64,000 bases of DNA. It comes from Nonomuraea rubra (lineage in GTDB: Bacteria > Actinomycetota > Actinomycetes > Streptosporangiales > Streptosporangiaceae). A program made the translations under genes and the position numbers. Below, piece by piece: positions 18,264 through 26,294 of the stretch. The notes below the pieces were generated by a model. The model was not told the origin of the DNA and did not search any database. It saw only the letters and a list, made by a program, of their open reading frames with translations. Location of the stretch: assembly GCF_014207985.1 (NCBI RefSeq), contig NZ_JACHMI010000001.1:8911001-8975000 (forward strand), given 5' to 3'. Numbering within the stretch: the stretch's first letter is position 1; the number at the start of each line of letters is the position of its first letter.

Positions 18264-18998
18264 GTGTCAGCAGACCTGCCCTGGCCCGCACTGCCGTCAT
18301 CGCCCACCGTCCTGATCCCCCTCGGATCGACCGAGCAGCACGGACCCCACCTGCCCCTGCACACCGACACCACGATCGCCGTCGCGGTCACGCGAGCCGC
18401 CTCGGCGCGCCTGGCCGCTCCGGTCGTGGTCGCGCCCGCCCTCGTCTATGGCGCCAGCGGCGAGCACCAGGGCTTCCCCGGCACCATGTCGCTCGGCACG
18501 GAGGCCCTGCGGTTCCTGCTGGTCGAACTCGTCCGATCCCTGTCGTTGTGGGCAGGACGCACCGTGATCGTCAACGGGCACGGCGGCAACGTGCGCGGCC
18601 TGGCCGAGGCCGTCACGCAGTTGAGAGCCGAAGGCCACCACGTAGCGTGGGCGCCGTGCGCCGCCGACGGCGCCGACGCACACGCGGGACGCAGCGAGAC
18701 CTCGCTCATGCTGCACCTGGCCCCCCACCTCGTGGACCTGGCCCGGGCGAAGCCCGGCAACCTCACCCCCCTTCCCCAGCTCATGCCGGACATCCTCGCC
18801 AGAGGCATAGCCGGCGTGTCGCCCTCAGGGGTGCTCGGGGATCCCACCGCCGCTTCTGCGCAGGAAGGGCAGCGCCTGTTCGACCGCATGGCGGAGGACG
18901 TGGCGGCCAGGGTGAGTGAAGGGCACGTGGGCCCGGACGGGTGCCTGATGCACCCCCGGGCGCCGGGCGCCGCGAGAGGAAGAGGAATCACCCCATGA
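18264..18998 (+). CDS. mftE: MftE, creatininase-family mycofactocin peptidase
   Basis: A 244-residue creatininase-fold metalloprotein. The metal-binding block GSTEQHGPHLPLHTDTTIA supplies the usual Glu, His and Asp ligands; HGGN is at about 112-115 and a later AGRSETSLML gives the second Glu. MftE cleaves the modified MftA before the Val-Tyr-derived dipeptide. The start is GTG at 18264, one base after the mftD stop. The 3' end overlaps mftF by four bases (ATGA). The last 20 residues (Gly/Arg-rich) are not conserved and contain the mftF ribosome site. Confidence 0.94.
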   Translation: MSADLPWPALPSSPTVLIPLGSTEQHGPHLPLHTDTTIAVAVTRAASARLAAPVVVAPALVYGASGEHQGFPGTMSLGTEALRFLLVELVRSLSLWAGRTVIVNGHGGNVRGLAEAVTQLRAEGHHVAWAPCAADGADAHAGRSETSLMLHLAPHLVDLARAKPGNLTPLPQLMPDILARGIAGVSPSGVLGDPTAASAQEGQRLFDRMAEDVAARVSEGHVGPDGCLMHPRAPGAARGRGITP

Positions 18999-20446
18999 CC
19001 AGCACCCGCGACGCCGGTTCGCTGCCGATCGGGTTCGCCGTCCGGCTGAATCGGCACGTGCGAGTCCGCGACCAGGGCCGCACTCTGGTCGGCGGAGCCC
19101 CGACCCGCCTGATCCGCCTGTCCAAGGCCGCCGCCGCTCACCTCGACGGCCGCACCATCCGCGTCCGCGACCGCGCCTCCGCCCTGCTGGCCGACCGGCT
19201 GCTCGAAGGCGGCCTGGCCGATCCCGTCGTGGCCGACCTGCCCGGCCTCGACCCGGCGCTCATCACCGTCGTGATCCCCGTACGCGACCGGCCGGAAGCC
19301 CTCGGCAGACTGCTCACCTGCATCGGAGACCGGCACCATGTGATCGTGGTGGACGACGCGTCACGAGCCCCTGCCGCCATCGCCGGCGTCGTCTCCCGCC
19401 ATGGTGCCGAGCTCGTCGCGCTGAAGCGGAACGTGGGCCCCGCCACCGCCCGTAACGAAGGGCTGAAACGGGTCACCACCCCCTACGTCGCCTTCGCCGA
19501 CGACGATGTGGTCCTCGAACCCGACGCCCTGCCGCTGCTGCTGCGGCACTTCAACGACCCGCGCGTGGCCATGGTCGCCCCGCGTGTGCTGGGGCTGCGC
19601 CTGCCCGGCCGGGACCGGTGGGTCGGACGCTACGAGGACGCCCGCTCCTCACTCGACCTCGGCGTGCATGCGGGCATCGTCCGCCCTCGCGCGCCCGTCT
19701 CCTGGGTGCCCAGCGCCTGCCTGCTGGCCAAGGTGGACGCCCTCGGATCCGGCTTCAGCGCAGGCATGCGCGTCGGCGAGGACGTCGACCTCGCCTGGCG
19801 GCTGGCCGGCGAAGGCCACCGGGTCCGCTACGAGCCGGCCGCCACCGTCTATCACGAGCACCGCACCGCCATCCCCGACTGGCTCAGGCGCAAGGCCTTC
19901 TACGGCACCGGAGCCGACCTGCTCGCCCAGCGGCACGGCCGTGACGTGGCCCCGGCCATCGTCACCCCCTGGAGCGCCGCCTTCGCCACGGCCCTCCTCC
20001 TGCAACGCCGCTGGTCGCTGCCGGCCGCCGCGCTCATCTTCGCCGCCGCCACCCTGCGCCTGTCACGCAAGGTCCGCAACACCGAGCACCCCGTCCGGCT
20101 CGGCGCCGTCCTCACCTTCGACCGCGCCCTCGCCGCGACCTGGCAGCTCAAGGCCCTGCTGCTGCGCCACTGGTGGCCGCTGGCCGCGATCGGCTGCCTG
20201 TTCTCCCGGCGCATGCGCCGTGCCGTGGCCGCCGCCGCCCTCTTCGACACGATCGTCGATTTCCGCCGCACCAAGGCCCACCTCGACCCGTTCCGCTTCG
20301 CCGTCGCCCGCCGCCTCGACGACCTGGCCTACGGGTCCGGCGTCTGGTACGGCGCGTTCAAGGGCCGCTCACTGCGGGCCCTGCTGCCCGACATCCGGTG
20401 GACGGGAACGCGCGGCCACGACACGAGGACGGAGGCCGATGGGTGA
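18995..20446 (+). CDS. mftF: MftF, mycofactocin glycosyltransferase
   Basis: A 483-residue family-2 glycosyltransferase. ATG at 18995 follows GAGAGGAAGAGGAATCACCCC and overlaps the mftE stop; an upstream in-frame start at 18941 lacks this site. After a 90-residue N-terminal domain, ITVVIPVRDRPEAL opens the GT-A fold. VVDDASR and FADDDVVLEPDAL carry the Asp residues for sugar-nucleotide and metal, and GEDVDLAWRL is the acceptor/catalytic motif. Hydrophobic segments near 325-345 and 380-405 suggest membrane attachment. MftF adds an oligoglucose tail to (pre)mycofactocin. Its stop overlaps the next gene (GTGA). Confidence 0.94.
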   Translation: MTSTRDAGSLPIGFAVRLNRHVRVRDQGRTLVGGAPTRLIRLSKAAAAHLDGRTIRVRDRASALLADRLLEGGLADPVVADLPGLDPALITVVIPVRDRPEALGRLLTCIGDRHHVIVVDDASRAPAAIAGVVSRHGAELVALKRNVGPATARNEGLKRVTTPYVAFADDDVVLEPDALPLLLRHFNDPRVAMVAPRVLGLRLPGRDRWVGRYEDARSSLDLGVHAGIVRPRAPVSWVPSACLLAKVDALGSGFSAGMRVGEDVDLAWRLAGEGHRVRYEPAATVYHEHRTAIPDWLRRKAFYGTGADLLAQRHGRDVAPAIVTPWSAAFATALLLQRRWSLPAAALIFAAATLRLSRKVRNTEHPVRLGAVLTFDRALAATWQLKALLLRHWWPLAAIGCLFSRRMRRAVAAAALFDTIVDFRRTKAHLDPFRFAVARRLDDLAYGSGVWYGAFKGRSLRALLPDIRWTGTRGHDTRTEADG

Positions 20447-20811
20447 CCGCCATCCGGGTGCTCATCGCCGACGACCAGGCCGACGTCAGAGGCGCGATCA
20501 TGATGATCCTCAACGGGACCGACGACATCGAGGTCGTAGGTGAGGCCGGCGACGGTGAACAGGCGGTCACCATGGCCCGGGAGTTGCGACCCGACGTGGT
20601 GCTGATGGACGTGCGGATGCCGCGGCTCGACGGCGTCTCCGCCGCCGGGCGACTGACCGGGGTCTGCGCCGTGCTGATCCTGACCACGTTCGCCACCGAT
20701 GAGGACGCGTCCCGGGCACGGCGGGCTGGCGTGGCGGGATTCCTGCTCAAGGACACCGAAGCCACAGCTCTGGTGGAGGCCGTCAGGGCAGCGGCTCGCG
20801 GTTCCGGCTGA
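20443..20811 (+). CDS. receiver-only response regulator (NarL-type, output domain missing)
   Basis: A 122-residue receiver domain starting at GTG 20443, overlapping the mftF stop by four bases. The acidic pair is Asp10-Asp11, the phospho-acceptor Asp56 (VLMDVRMP), then TTF for the conserved Thr, and Lys in FLLKDTE. The sequence matches the receiver of NarL/FixJ regulators, but the frame ends at VRAAARGSG and the LuxR-type HTH is absent. The last codons and stop lie inside a perfect hairpin (20785-20830). Either a deletion joined a regulator to the terminator, or this is a true stand-alone receiver. No kinase gene is nearby. Response regulators are not part of the known mycofactocin core. Confidence 0.82.
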   Translation: MTAIRVLIADDQADVRGAIMMILNGTDDIEVVGEAGDGEQAVTMARELRPDVVLMDVRMPRLDGVSAAGRLTGVCAVLILTTFATDEDASRARRAGVAGFLLKDTEATALVEAVRAAARGSG

Positions 20812-20830
20812 ATCCGCGAGCCGCTGCCCT
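20785..20830. terminator. perfect 17-bp hairpin, probable bidirectional terminator
   Basis: AGGGCAGCGGCTCGCGG at 20785-20801 is perfectly complementary to 20814-20830 with a 12-base loop that holds the stop codon of the receiver gene. It lies between that gene and the convergent aminotransferase stop at 20841. There is no clear T-tract, as is usual in high-GC actinomycetes. Confidence 0.8.
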
Positions 20831-20840
20831 TCCAAGCAGG

Positions 20841-22151
20841 TCAGCTGTCGCTGTTCCCCTGGACCCGAGGCGCCGGCAGCGAGTCGAAGACGTCGGCGAA
20901 CGCTTCCGTCGTCGCGTCCACATCCGCCAGGGTGTGCTGGGTGGACAGGAACAACCGCCCTCCCGGCAGCAGATAGACGCCGTACTCGAGCATGGCCGGG
21001 ACGACGTGCTTGCCCCAGTGCTCCCAGTCGGCCTCGGCGTAGTCATCCGGACCGGTGAGCCGGGGCACTCCCGGAGCGACCATCGCCGTGGCCCCGAGAT
21101 GGTGCGCGGCCACCACGTGCCCGGCCTCGATCGCCGCCATGCGCACCCCCTTGACCAGGGCCTGCCCCAGCGCGTCGATATGGTCGTACACCCCTGGCTG
21201 GGACAGCACGTCGAGCGTGGCGGTCAGGACCGTCATCGCCAGCGGGTTGCCGTTGAACGTGCCCGAATGGACGGCGCCCTGCAGGACGAGGTCGATCACC
21301 TCGCCCCTGCCGGCCACCGCGGCCACCGCCATGCCGCTCCCGATGGCCTTCCCGTACGTCGCGAGATCCGGGGTGACACCGAAGCGGCCGGCGGCGCCGG
21401 ACAGGCCGAGTCGCAGCCCGGAGACCACCTCGTCGAAGATCAGCAACGCGCCGTGTTCGTCGCACAGCCGTCGCAGGCCCTCCAGGTAACCGGGCTCGGG
21501 GGCGACGCTACCGGTGTTCGACGAGGTCGGATCGACCAGAACGGCGGCGATCCGCCCGGGCTCGGCCTCGAAGGCCGACGCGCAGTTGTCCAGGTCGTTG
21601 TAGAGGCCGACACGCAGGTCCGCCAGCGAGGAGGCTGGCTGTCCCAGCGAGTGCGGAACAGGCTCTCCCCCCTTGCCGTAACCCATGTAGCTGGCCAGCA
21701 CGGTGTCGTGCCATCCGTGGTATCCGCCGCCGAGCTTGACGACGATGTCCCGTCCCGTGTGCGCGCGCGCCAGACGCAGGGCGATCTGGACGGCCTCCGT
21801 GCCGGTGTTCGTCCACAGCAGGCGTTCAGCCCATCCGAGGGCGCCCAGGAAACGCTCCGCGGCGACGACCTCGTGCATGTTCCCGCCGCCGAACATGATG
21901 CCCCGGTCCAGCTGGGCGTGCGCGGCTTCCAGGATCGCCGGGTGGCCGTGCCCCAGCAGCAAGGGGCCCCAGCCCAGCACGTAGTCGATGTAGCGGTCAC
22001 CGTCGATGTCGACCAGGTGGGCGCCCTTGCCGGACTCGAAATACAACTGGTGCGGATACACCCCGCCACGCACGCTGGAGGCCACGCCACCGCCGATGCT
22101 CCGGCACGCGCGCTCCCACAACGCCTTCGAACTGCTCCACCGTGGCTCCAT
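20841..22151 (-). CDS. class III PLP-dependent aminotransferase (glutamate-1-semialdehyde-aminomutase-like)
   Basis: A 436-residue fold-type-I class III aminotransferase. GTEAVQIALRLARAHTG and GGYHGWHD bind PLP, FDEVVSGLR carries the Asp for the pyridine nitrogen, and Lys268 in DLATYGKAIGSG is the Schiff-base lysine. The whole resembles the glutamate-1-semialdehyde mutase branch, but genuine HemL sits with other haem genes, so an amino-acid or beta-amino-acid aminotransferase is more likely here. ATG at 22151 has AGGAGGCAGTCG in front. It converges on the mycofactocin cluster and has no partner on its strand. Confidence 0.83.
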   Translation of the reverse strand: MEPRWSSSKALWERACRSIGGGVASSVRGGVYPHQLYFESGKGAHLVDIDGDRYIDYVLGWGPLLLGHGHPAILEAAHAQLDRGIMFGGGNMHEVVAAERFLGALGWAERLLWTNTGTEAVQIALRLARAHTGRDIVVKLGGGYHGWHDTVLASYMGYGKGGEPVPHSLGQPASSLADLRVGLYNDLDNCASAFEAEPGRIAAVLVDPTSSNTGSVAPEPGYLEGLRRLCDEHGALLIFDEVVSGLRLGLSGAAGRFGVTPDLATYGKAIGSGMAVAAVAGRGEVIDLVLQGAVHSGTFNGNPLAMTVLTATLDVLSQPGVYDHIDALGQALVKGVRMAAIEAGHVVAAHHLGATAMVAPGVPRLTGPDDYAEADWEHWGKHVVPAMLEYGVYLLPGGRLFLSTQHTLADVDATTEAFADVFDSLPAPRVQGNSDS

Positions 22152-22267
22152 CGACTGCCTCCTGTACGGCCGGTCCAGACCCCACCACGGTGCTGCACCA
22201 GCACAGGACGCTCATTGGGCCAGCGTGCCAGCCGATCGACCGCCTGCGTCACGCCCCGCGGTCGCGG

Positions 22268-23218
22268 TCAGGGCGCCTTCCGCAGCCCTTTGCGGTAGGT
22301 GGCCGGTGTGCTGCCGTGCACCCGTTTGAAGTCGTTGATGAAGTGGCTCGCATCGGCGTAACCCCAGCGCATGGCGATGGTCTGGACCATGTCGTCGGTG
22401 TGCAGCAGGTCGCGGCAGGCCCGCTCCAGCCGGCGCCGGCGCACCAGGGAACCGAAGCTCTCGCCCGAGTCGGCGAACAGGCGATGCAGTGAGCGCACGG
22501 AGATTCCGTGCTGCTCAGCGGCCTGGGCCGGCAGAACCTGGCCGAGGTGGAGGTGGTCGTCGATCCACCGGCTCACCGACAGGCGCATGCCTTCGCTGAC
22601 TGCCGCTCCCGATGGCCGGCGATGCTCCTGCACCACGCTGAGCAGGAGTTCGACGACGATGTTGCGCGCCACCCCGATGGCCGTGGGACTGAGCCGGTCC
22701 GCTTCGGCCGCTATGGTGAGGAGCACCCCGCGCAGGAGGCGCAGCGAGGCCTGATCCTCCTCGAGCACCGCCTCGTCCAGTATCAGCGAGTTGCTCTTGG
22801 CCATGTGCAGCGCCGGCTTCGGCACGAGCACCACGGTCTGCGACATCGGGTCGAGGATCTCCGACTCCACCAACGTCGTGGCGTCCCAGACCTCGACCGG
22901 TGCCGACAGCACGTACTCACGGTGGTCGCCGAACACCACCCGCTCGGTGAACCTGCGTGTGTTCACCGACACGCCGATGTACTGCGTCACCGGCGAGTCA
23001 CTCGCGTAGCGGGTGCCGAAGGGGTCGGCTTCGACGTCGACCAGAACGAGGTCCTGCAGCGTGCGCCGCCGGAACCGGCCGCGAAACGACGTGAGCTGCT
23101 CCGGGAACCACACCGAATCGGCCATGCGGCTCGACACGTAGGCGTTGTTCCACGCTCGCACGCACTCGGGGGTGATCGGCCCGTCCATGTCCAGGCGCCC
23201 CGCGGTCTCCGCCATCAC
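22268..23218 (-). CDS. AraC family transcriptional regulator
   Basis: A 316-residue activator. The first 200 residues fit the AraC-binding-like (cupin-type) sensor domain. The C-terminal hundred have two HTH motifs: AEQHGISVRSLHRLFADSG and AMRWGYADASHFINDFKRVHGSTPATYR, the latter the AraC signature. GTG at 23218 follows GGAGGTCTCGCT; ATG at 23215 is an alternative. It is divergent from the TetR gene at 23446, with a paired repeat between them. The aminotransferase 117 bp downstream is a reasonable target. Confidence 0.88.
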   Translation of the reverse strand: MMAETAGRLDMDGPITPECVRAWNNAYVSSRMADSVWFPEQLTSFRGRFRRRTLQDLVLVDVEADPFGTRYASDSPVTQYIGVSVNTRRFTERVVFGDHREYVLSAPVEVWDATTLVESEILDPMSQTVVLVPKPALHMAKSNSLILDEAVLEEDQASLRLLRGVLLTIAAEADRLSPTAIGVARNIVVELLLSVVQEHRRPSGAAVSEGMRLSVSRWIDDHLHLGQVLPAQAAEQHGISVRSLHRLFADSGESFGSLVRRRRLERACRDLLHTDDMVQTIAMRWGYADASHFINDFKRVHGSTPATYRKGLRKAP

Positions 23219-23376
23219 AGCGAGACCTCCGGCGTGGCGGGCTGGGTCGCCGTACGGTACGGCACGAACCGAGCGGGACGGGCAGCGGATCGAATGCTCT
23301 TCACGCGGTGCTCCGGGTCGTCACGGGTCAGCGAGCCAGGGCTGACCGGTCGTCGTGGCCCCACCGTAGACGCGAT

Positions 23377-23405
23377 TTGTTCACCTGACAATGTCACCTG
23401 AACAA
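23377..23405. promoter_or_regulatory. inverted plus direct repeat in the AraC/TetR intergenic region
   Basis: TTGTTCA at 23377-23383 is mirrored by TGAACAA at 23399-23405. Inside, TCACCTGA occurs twice as a direct repeat (23381-23388 and 23394-23401). The site is 41 bp before the TetR start and 159 bp from the AraC start, a natural operator position for TetR autoregulation. Which protein binds is not known. Confidence 0.55.
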
Positions 23406-23445
23406 CTTCTGCCGTCGGGGGTCCGCGGTCCCCTACGATCAGACC

Positions 23446-24066
23446 GTGGCACACGTGAGCGCCGCCGAGCGCCGACCACAGCTCATCCGCGCCGCCATCG
23501 CCGTGATGCGCCGGGACGGCGTGGCAGCCGCCAGCACGCGGGCGATCGCCGCCGAACTCGGCATCGCGCAGGCGACGGTGCACTACGTCTACGGCGCCAA
23601 GGACGAGCTGTACCGAGCGGTCATCGAGCAACTGACCGCCGACATCGCCGAGCAGGTCAGGGCCATCGACATACCGGCGGGCCCGGACTTCCACGCCATC
23701 ATCGGCGCGTTCGCCCAGCGGCTGTGGCGTACCGTCGTCGAACAGCCCCACGTCCACCAGTTGATCGCCGAGCTGTTCGTCATGGGGCTTCGCTCCCCGT
23801 CCTTGCGCCCCACCATCGCCGCGTATCAGCGGCGGCTCGACGGCGTCTTCGAGGACGCGTTCCGGGAGGCCGCGGCATACGCGGGCATGACCTTGGCCCA
23901 TCCGGTCGAGGAGGTGGCCCGCTTCTTCTTCGCCGGGCTCGACGGGCTGATCCTGCAGCGGCTCGCCCGCCCCGACGACCTGGCCGACGAGCGCTCGCTC
24001 CTCCAGATCGTGGCGGCCACGACGGCTCTGGCGGAGGGGCGCCTGCCCCTCACAGGGTCCCGGTAG
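23446..24066 (+). CDS. TetR family transcriptional regulator
   Basis: A 206-residue regulator starting at GTG 23446. The N-terminal HTH is AAIAVMRRDGVAAASTRAIAAELGIAQATVHYVYGAKDELYRAVI, the standard TetR pattern; the rest is a helical ligand domain. It is divergent from the AraC gene and 98 bp upstream of an MFS efflux gene on the same strand. That MFS unit carries its own TetR gene further on, so this one more likely controls itself and the AraC gene. Confidence 0.87.
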   Translation: MAHVSAAERRPQLIRAAIAVMRRDGVAAASTRAIAAELGIAQATVHYVYGAKDELYRAVIEQLTADIAEQVRAIDIPAGPDFHAIIGAFAQRLWRTVVEQPHVHQLIAELFVMGLRSPSLRPTIAAYQRRLDGVFEDAFREAAAYAGMTLAHPVEEVARFFFAGLDGLILQRLARPDDLADERSLLQIVAATTALAEGRLPLTGSR

Positions 24067-24116
24067 CGGCGATCCCACCTGCGACGATCGGCATCCGTGC
24101 ACGGCCACACTCTCCT

Positions 24117-24156
24117 AACTGACCAATTGGTCTGTTGTACCGTCCAAGAGGTACAG
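24117..24156 (+). promoter_or_regulatory. TetR-type operator and promoter of the MFS-TetR-P450 unit
   Basis: GACCAATTGGTC (24121-24132) is a perfect 12-bp palindrome. Next to it TGTACC (24136-24141) is mirrored by GGTACA (24150-24155). Both precede the MFS start at 24165 by less than 50 bp. A TetR gene is co-transcribed with the MFS gene, and such efflux operons are usually autorepressed from this position. Confidence 0.62.
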
Positions 24157-24164
24157 TGGATGTC

Positions 24165-25700
24165 ATGACGACGATTACCACTCGAACACGCGCCGGACGG
24201 CGCGAATGGCTTTCCCTGATCGTGCTCACGCTCGCCGTCGTGCTGCTGGCAGTGGACGGCACCGTGCTCGTCCTGGCGATCCCGGCGATGACGGCCGACC
24301 TCATGCTCACCTCGACGGAGGTGTTGTGGACGGGCGACATCTATTCGTTCATGATCGCCGGACTGCTGGTGACGATGGGAAACCTCGCCGACCGGATCGG
24401 ACGCAAGAAGCTGCTGCTGATCGGTTCGGTCGGTTTTGGACTCACGTCGGTGGTCGCCGCGTTCGCGCCCAACGCGGAGATGCTGATCCTCGCGCGGGCG
24501 CTGCTGGGCCTGTTCGGGGCGACGATCATGCCGTCGACGCTGTCGATCCTGCGCAACATTTTCGAGGATCCGAAACAGCGGGCGAGCGCGATCGCGGTAT
24601 GGGCGGCCGGTGCGACCGGAGGCGCAGCCGTGGGTCCGCTGGTGGGCGGAGCGTTGCTGGCGAACTTCTGGTGGGGATCGGTGTTCCTCATCAACGTGCC
24701 GGTGATGCTGCTCGTCGTGGTGTGCGGGATCACGCTGCTGCCGGAGTCGAAGCACCCCGCGGGCAAGAGGATCGACGTGGCCTCCGCGGTGCTGTCGGTG
24801 CTGGCCATCGTCCCGATCGTGTACGCGATCAAGCACATCGCCGGCCACGGCTTCGACGTGTCCGCGGCGGTGAGCACCGTGCTCGGTCTGGGGGCGGGCG
24901 CGCTGTTCGTACGCCGCCAGCGCCGGCTCGAGCATCCGCTGGTGGACATCTCGCTGTTCCGTGTCCCCGCGTTCGCGGGCGCGGTCGCGGCGGAGACGAT
25001 CGCGGTCTTCGCCTTCATCGGTCTGCTGTTCTTCTTCTCGCAGTACCTACAGCTCGTACGCGGCCTCGGCCCGCTCCAGGCGGGCCTGGTGGAGCTGCCG
25101 GCGACCATCGCCTCGATGCTCGTCATCGCCATCGCCAGCACCGTCCTCACCTATCTGGGCCGCGGGCGCGCGATCGCGATCTCGATGATCGTCTCCGCGT
25201 CTGGGCTCGCGCTGCTGGCGGTCGCCGAGGCCGCTCCCGGTTACTGGCTGCTGTGCCTCGCGCTGTCCATCTGCGGGCTCGGCGCGGGCCTGAGCATGAC
25301 GCTGTCCACGGACGCCGTCGTCGGCGCTGTCCCCAAGGAGCGGGCGGGAGCCGCCTCGTCGGTGTCGGAGACCGCCTACGAACTGGGCGTGGCACTCGGC
25401 ATCGCGGTGCTCGGATCGCTGCAGAACGCCCTCTACCGGGCCCACCTCGATCTGCCCGGCGGGCTGCCGGAGGACGTGCGCGCCGCCTTCAACGACTCGC
25501 TCGCCACCGGTGCCGCGATCGCCGAGCAGGCCGGCGGCAAGCTGGCTGCGATCATGGAGTCCGCGCGGCACGCCTTCACCGGCAGCATGCAGGTCACCTC
25601 CCTCATCGCCGCCGCGCTCCTGCTCGTCGCCTCCGGCGTCGCATGGCGCTTGATTCCCTCGACCAGAGAAAAGGAGCCCCAGCATGACGGCCACCACTAA
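24165..25700 (+). CDS. MFS drug efflux transporter, DHA2 (EmrB/QacA) type
   Basis: A 511-residue, 14-segment major facilitator. ATG at 24165 begins a short cytosolic N-terminus. Motif D1-like AVDGTVLVLAIPAM is in the first segment, motif A is GNLADRIGRKKLL, and motif C-like GATGGAAVGPLVGG is in the fifth segment. It is likely a proton antiporter exporting a hydrophobic drug or metabolite. The gene ends 17 bp inside the following TetR gene, so the regulator is coupled to it. The palindrome at 24121-24132 is the probable operator. Confidence 0.9.
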   Translation: MTTITTRTRAGRREWLSLIVLTLAVVLLAVDGTVLVLAIPAMTADLMLTSTEVLWTGDIYSFMIAGLLVTMGNLADRIGRKKLLLIGSVGFGLTSVVAAFAPNAEMLILARALLGLFGATIMPSTLSILRNIFEDPKQRASAIAVWAAGATGGAAVGPLVGGALLANFWWGSVFLINVPVMLLVVVCGITLLPESKHPAGKRIDVASAVLSVLAIVPIVYAIKHIAGHGFDVSAAVSTVLGLGAGALFVRRQRRLEHPLVDISLFRVPAFAGAVAAETIAVFAFIGLLFFFSQYLQLVRGLGPLQAGLVELPATIASMLVIAIASTVLTYLGRGRAIAISMIVSASGLALLAVAEAAPGYWLLCLALSICGLGAGLSMTLSTDAVVGAVPKERAGAASSVSETAYELGVALGIAVLGSLQNALYRAHLDLPGGLPEDVRAAFNDSLATGAAIAEQAGGKLAAIMESARHAFTGSMQVTSLIAAALLLVASGVAWRLIPSTREKEPQHDGHH

Positions 25701-26253
25701 GCGGCCCACGAGCCGCGACCGCGAACGCACCCGCCAGGCGATCATCGCCGCCACCGGACAACTCCTGCAGGAACGCGGGATGCGGTTCAGCCTCGCCGAC
25801 GTCGCCACCGTCGCCGAAGTCTCCAAAAGCGGCCTGCTCTACCACTTCTCCAACCGCGAAGCGCTCCTTGTCGCGGTGGTCGACCACGCCATCGCCCGCT
25901 TCCGCGACGAGGTGATGGAACACACCGACATCTCCGAGAACCGCGCCGGCAAGCTCCTTCGCGGCTATGTCCGCGCCCTGTGCGGGGGCAGCGAAGACGC
26001 GATCCGGACCTTCGCCCCCTCCACGCACTGGGCCGGCATCGAGGAGGTCCCCGAGGTCGCCGAGCTGCTGCGCGCGGACGCCGAATGGTGGCGGGCCGCC
26101 TTCCTCAAGGACGGGCTGCCCGCCGCCCGGACCCACGCCGTCCGCTTCGCCGCCGAGGGCCTCGCCGCCGCGCTCGCGTTCGACGTCGCCTACGTCACCC
26201 AGGAGGAGCTCGTGATGACCCGCGCCGCGCTCCTCGAACTCGCCGAACCATGA
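25684..26253 (+). CDS. TetR family regulator of the MFS-P450 unit
   Basis: A 189-residue regulator. The N-terminal HTH is GQLLQERGMRFSLADVATVAEVSKSGLLYHFSNREALL. The start ATG at 25684 follows GAAAAGGAGCCCCAGC and overlaps the MFS gene by 17 bp. The stop overlaps an ATG at 26250 of the P450 frame. The layout (operator, efflux pump, own repressor) suggests induction by a substrate of the pump. Confidence 0.88.
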   Translation: MTATTKRPTSRDRERTRQAIIAATGQLLQERGMRFSLADVATVAEVSKSGLLYHFSNREALLVAVVDHAIARFRDEVMEHTDISENRAGKLLRGYVRALCGGSEDAIRTFAPSTHWAGIEEVPEVAELLRADAEWWRAAFLKDGLPAARTHAVRFAAEGLAAALAFDVAYVTQEELVMTRAALLELAEP

Positions 26254-26294
26254 CCCACGCAACGGCCACACCCGGGATCAGAGAGGACGCCACG

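Noticed and set aside
20841..22151. Naming the aminotransferase hemL
   Set aside because: The class III motifs fit but no tetrapyrrole genes are near, and several aminotransferase families share these motifs.
23446..24066. Calling this TetR gene mftR
   Set aside because: It is 2.6 kb past the mycofactocin operon, divergent from an AraC gene, and I see no MftR-specific feature.
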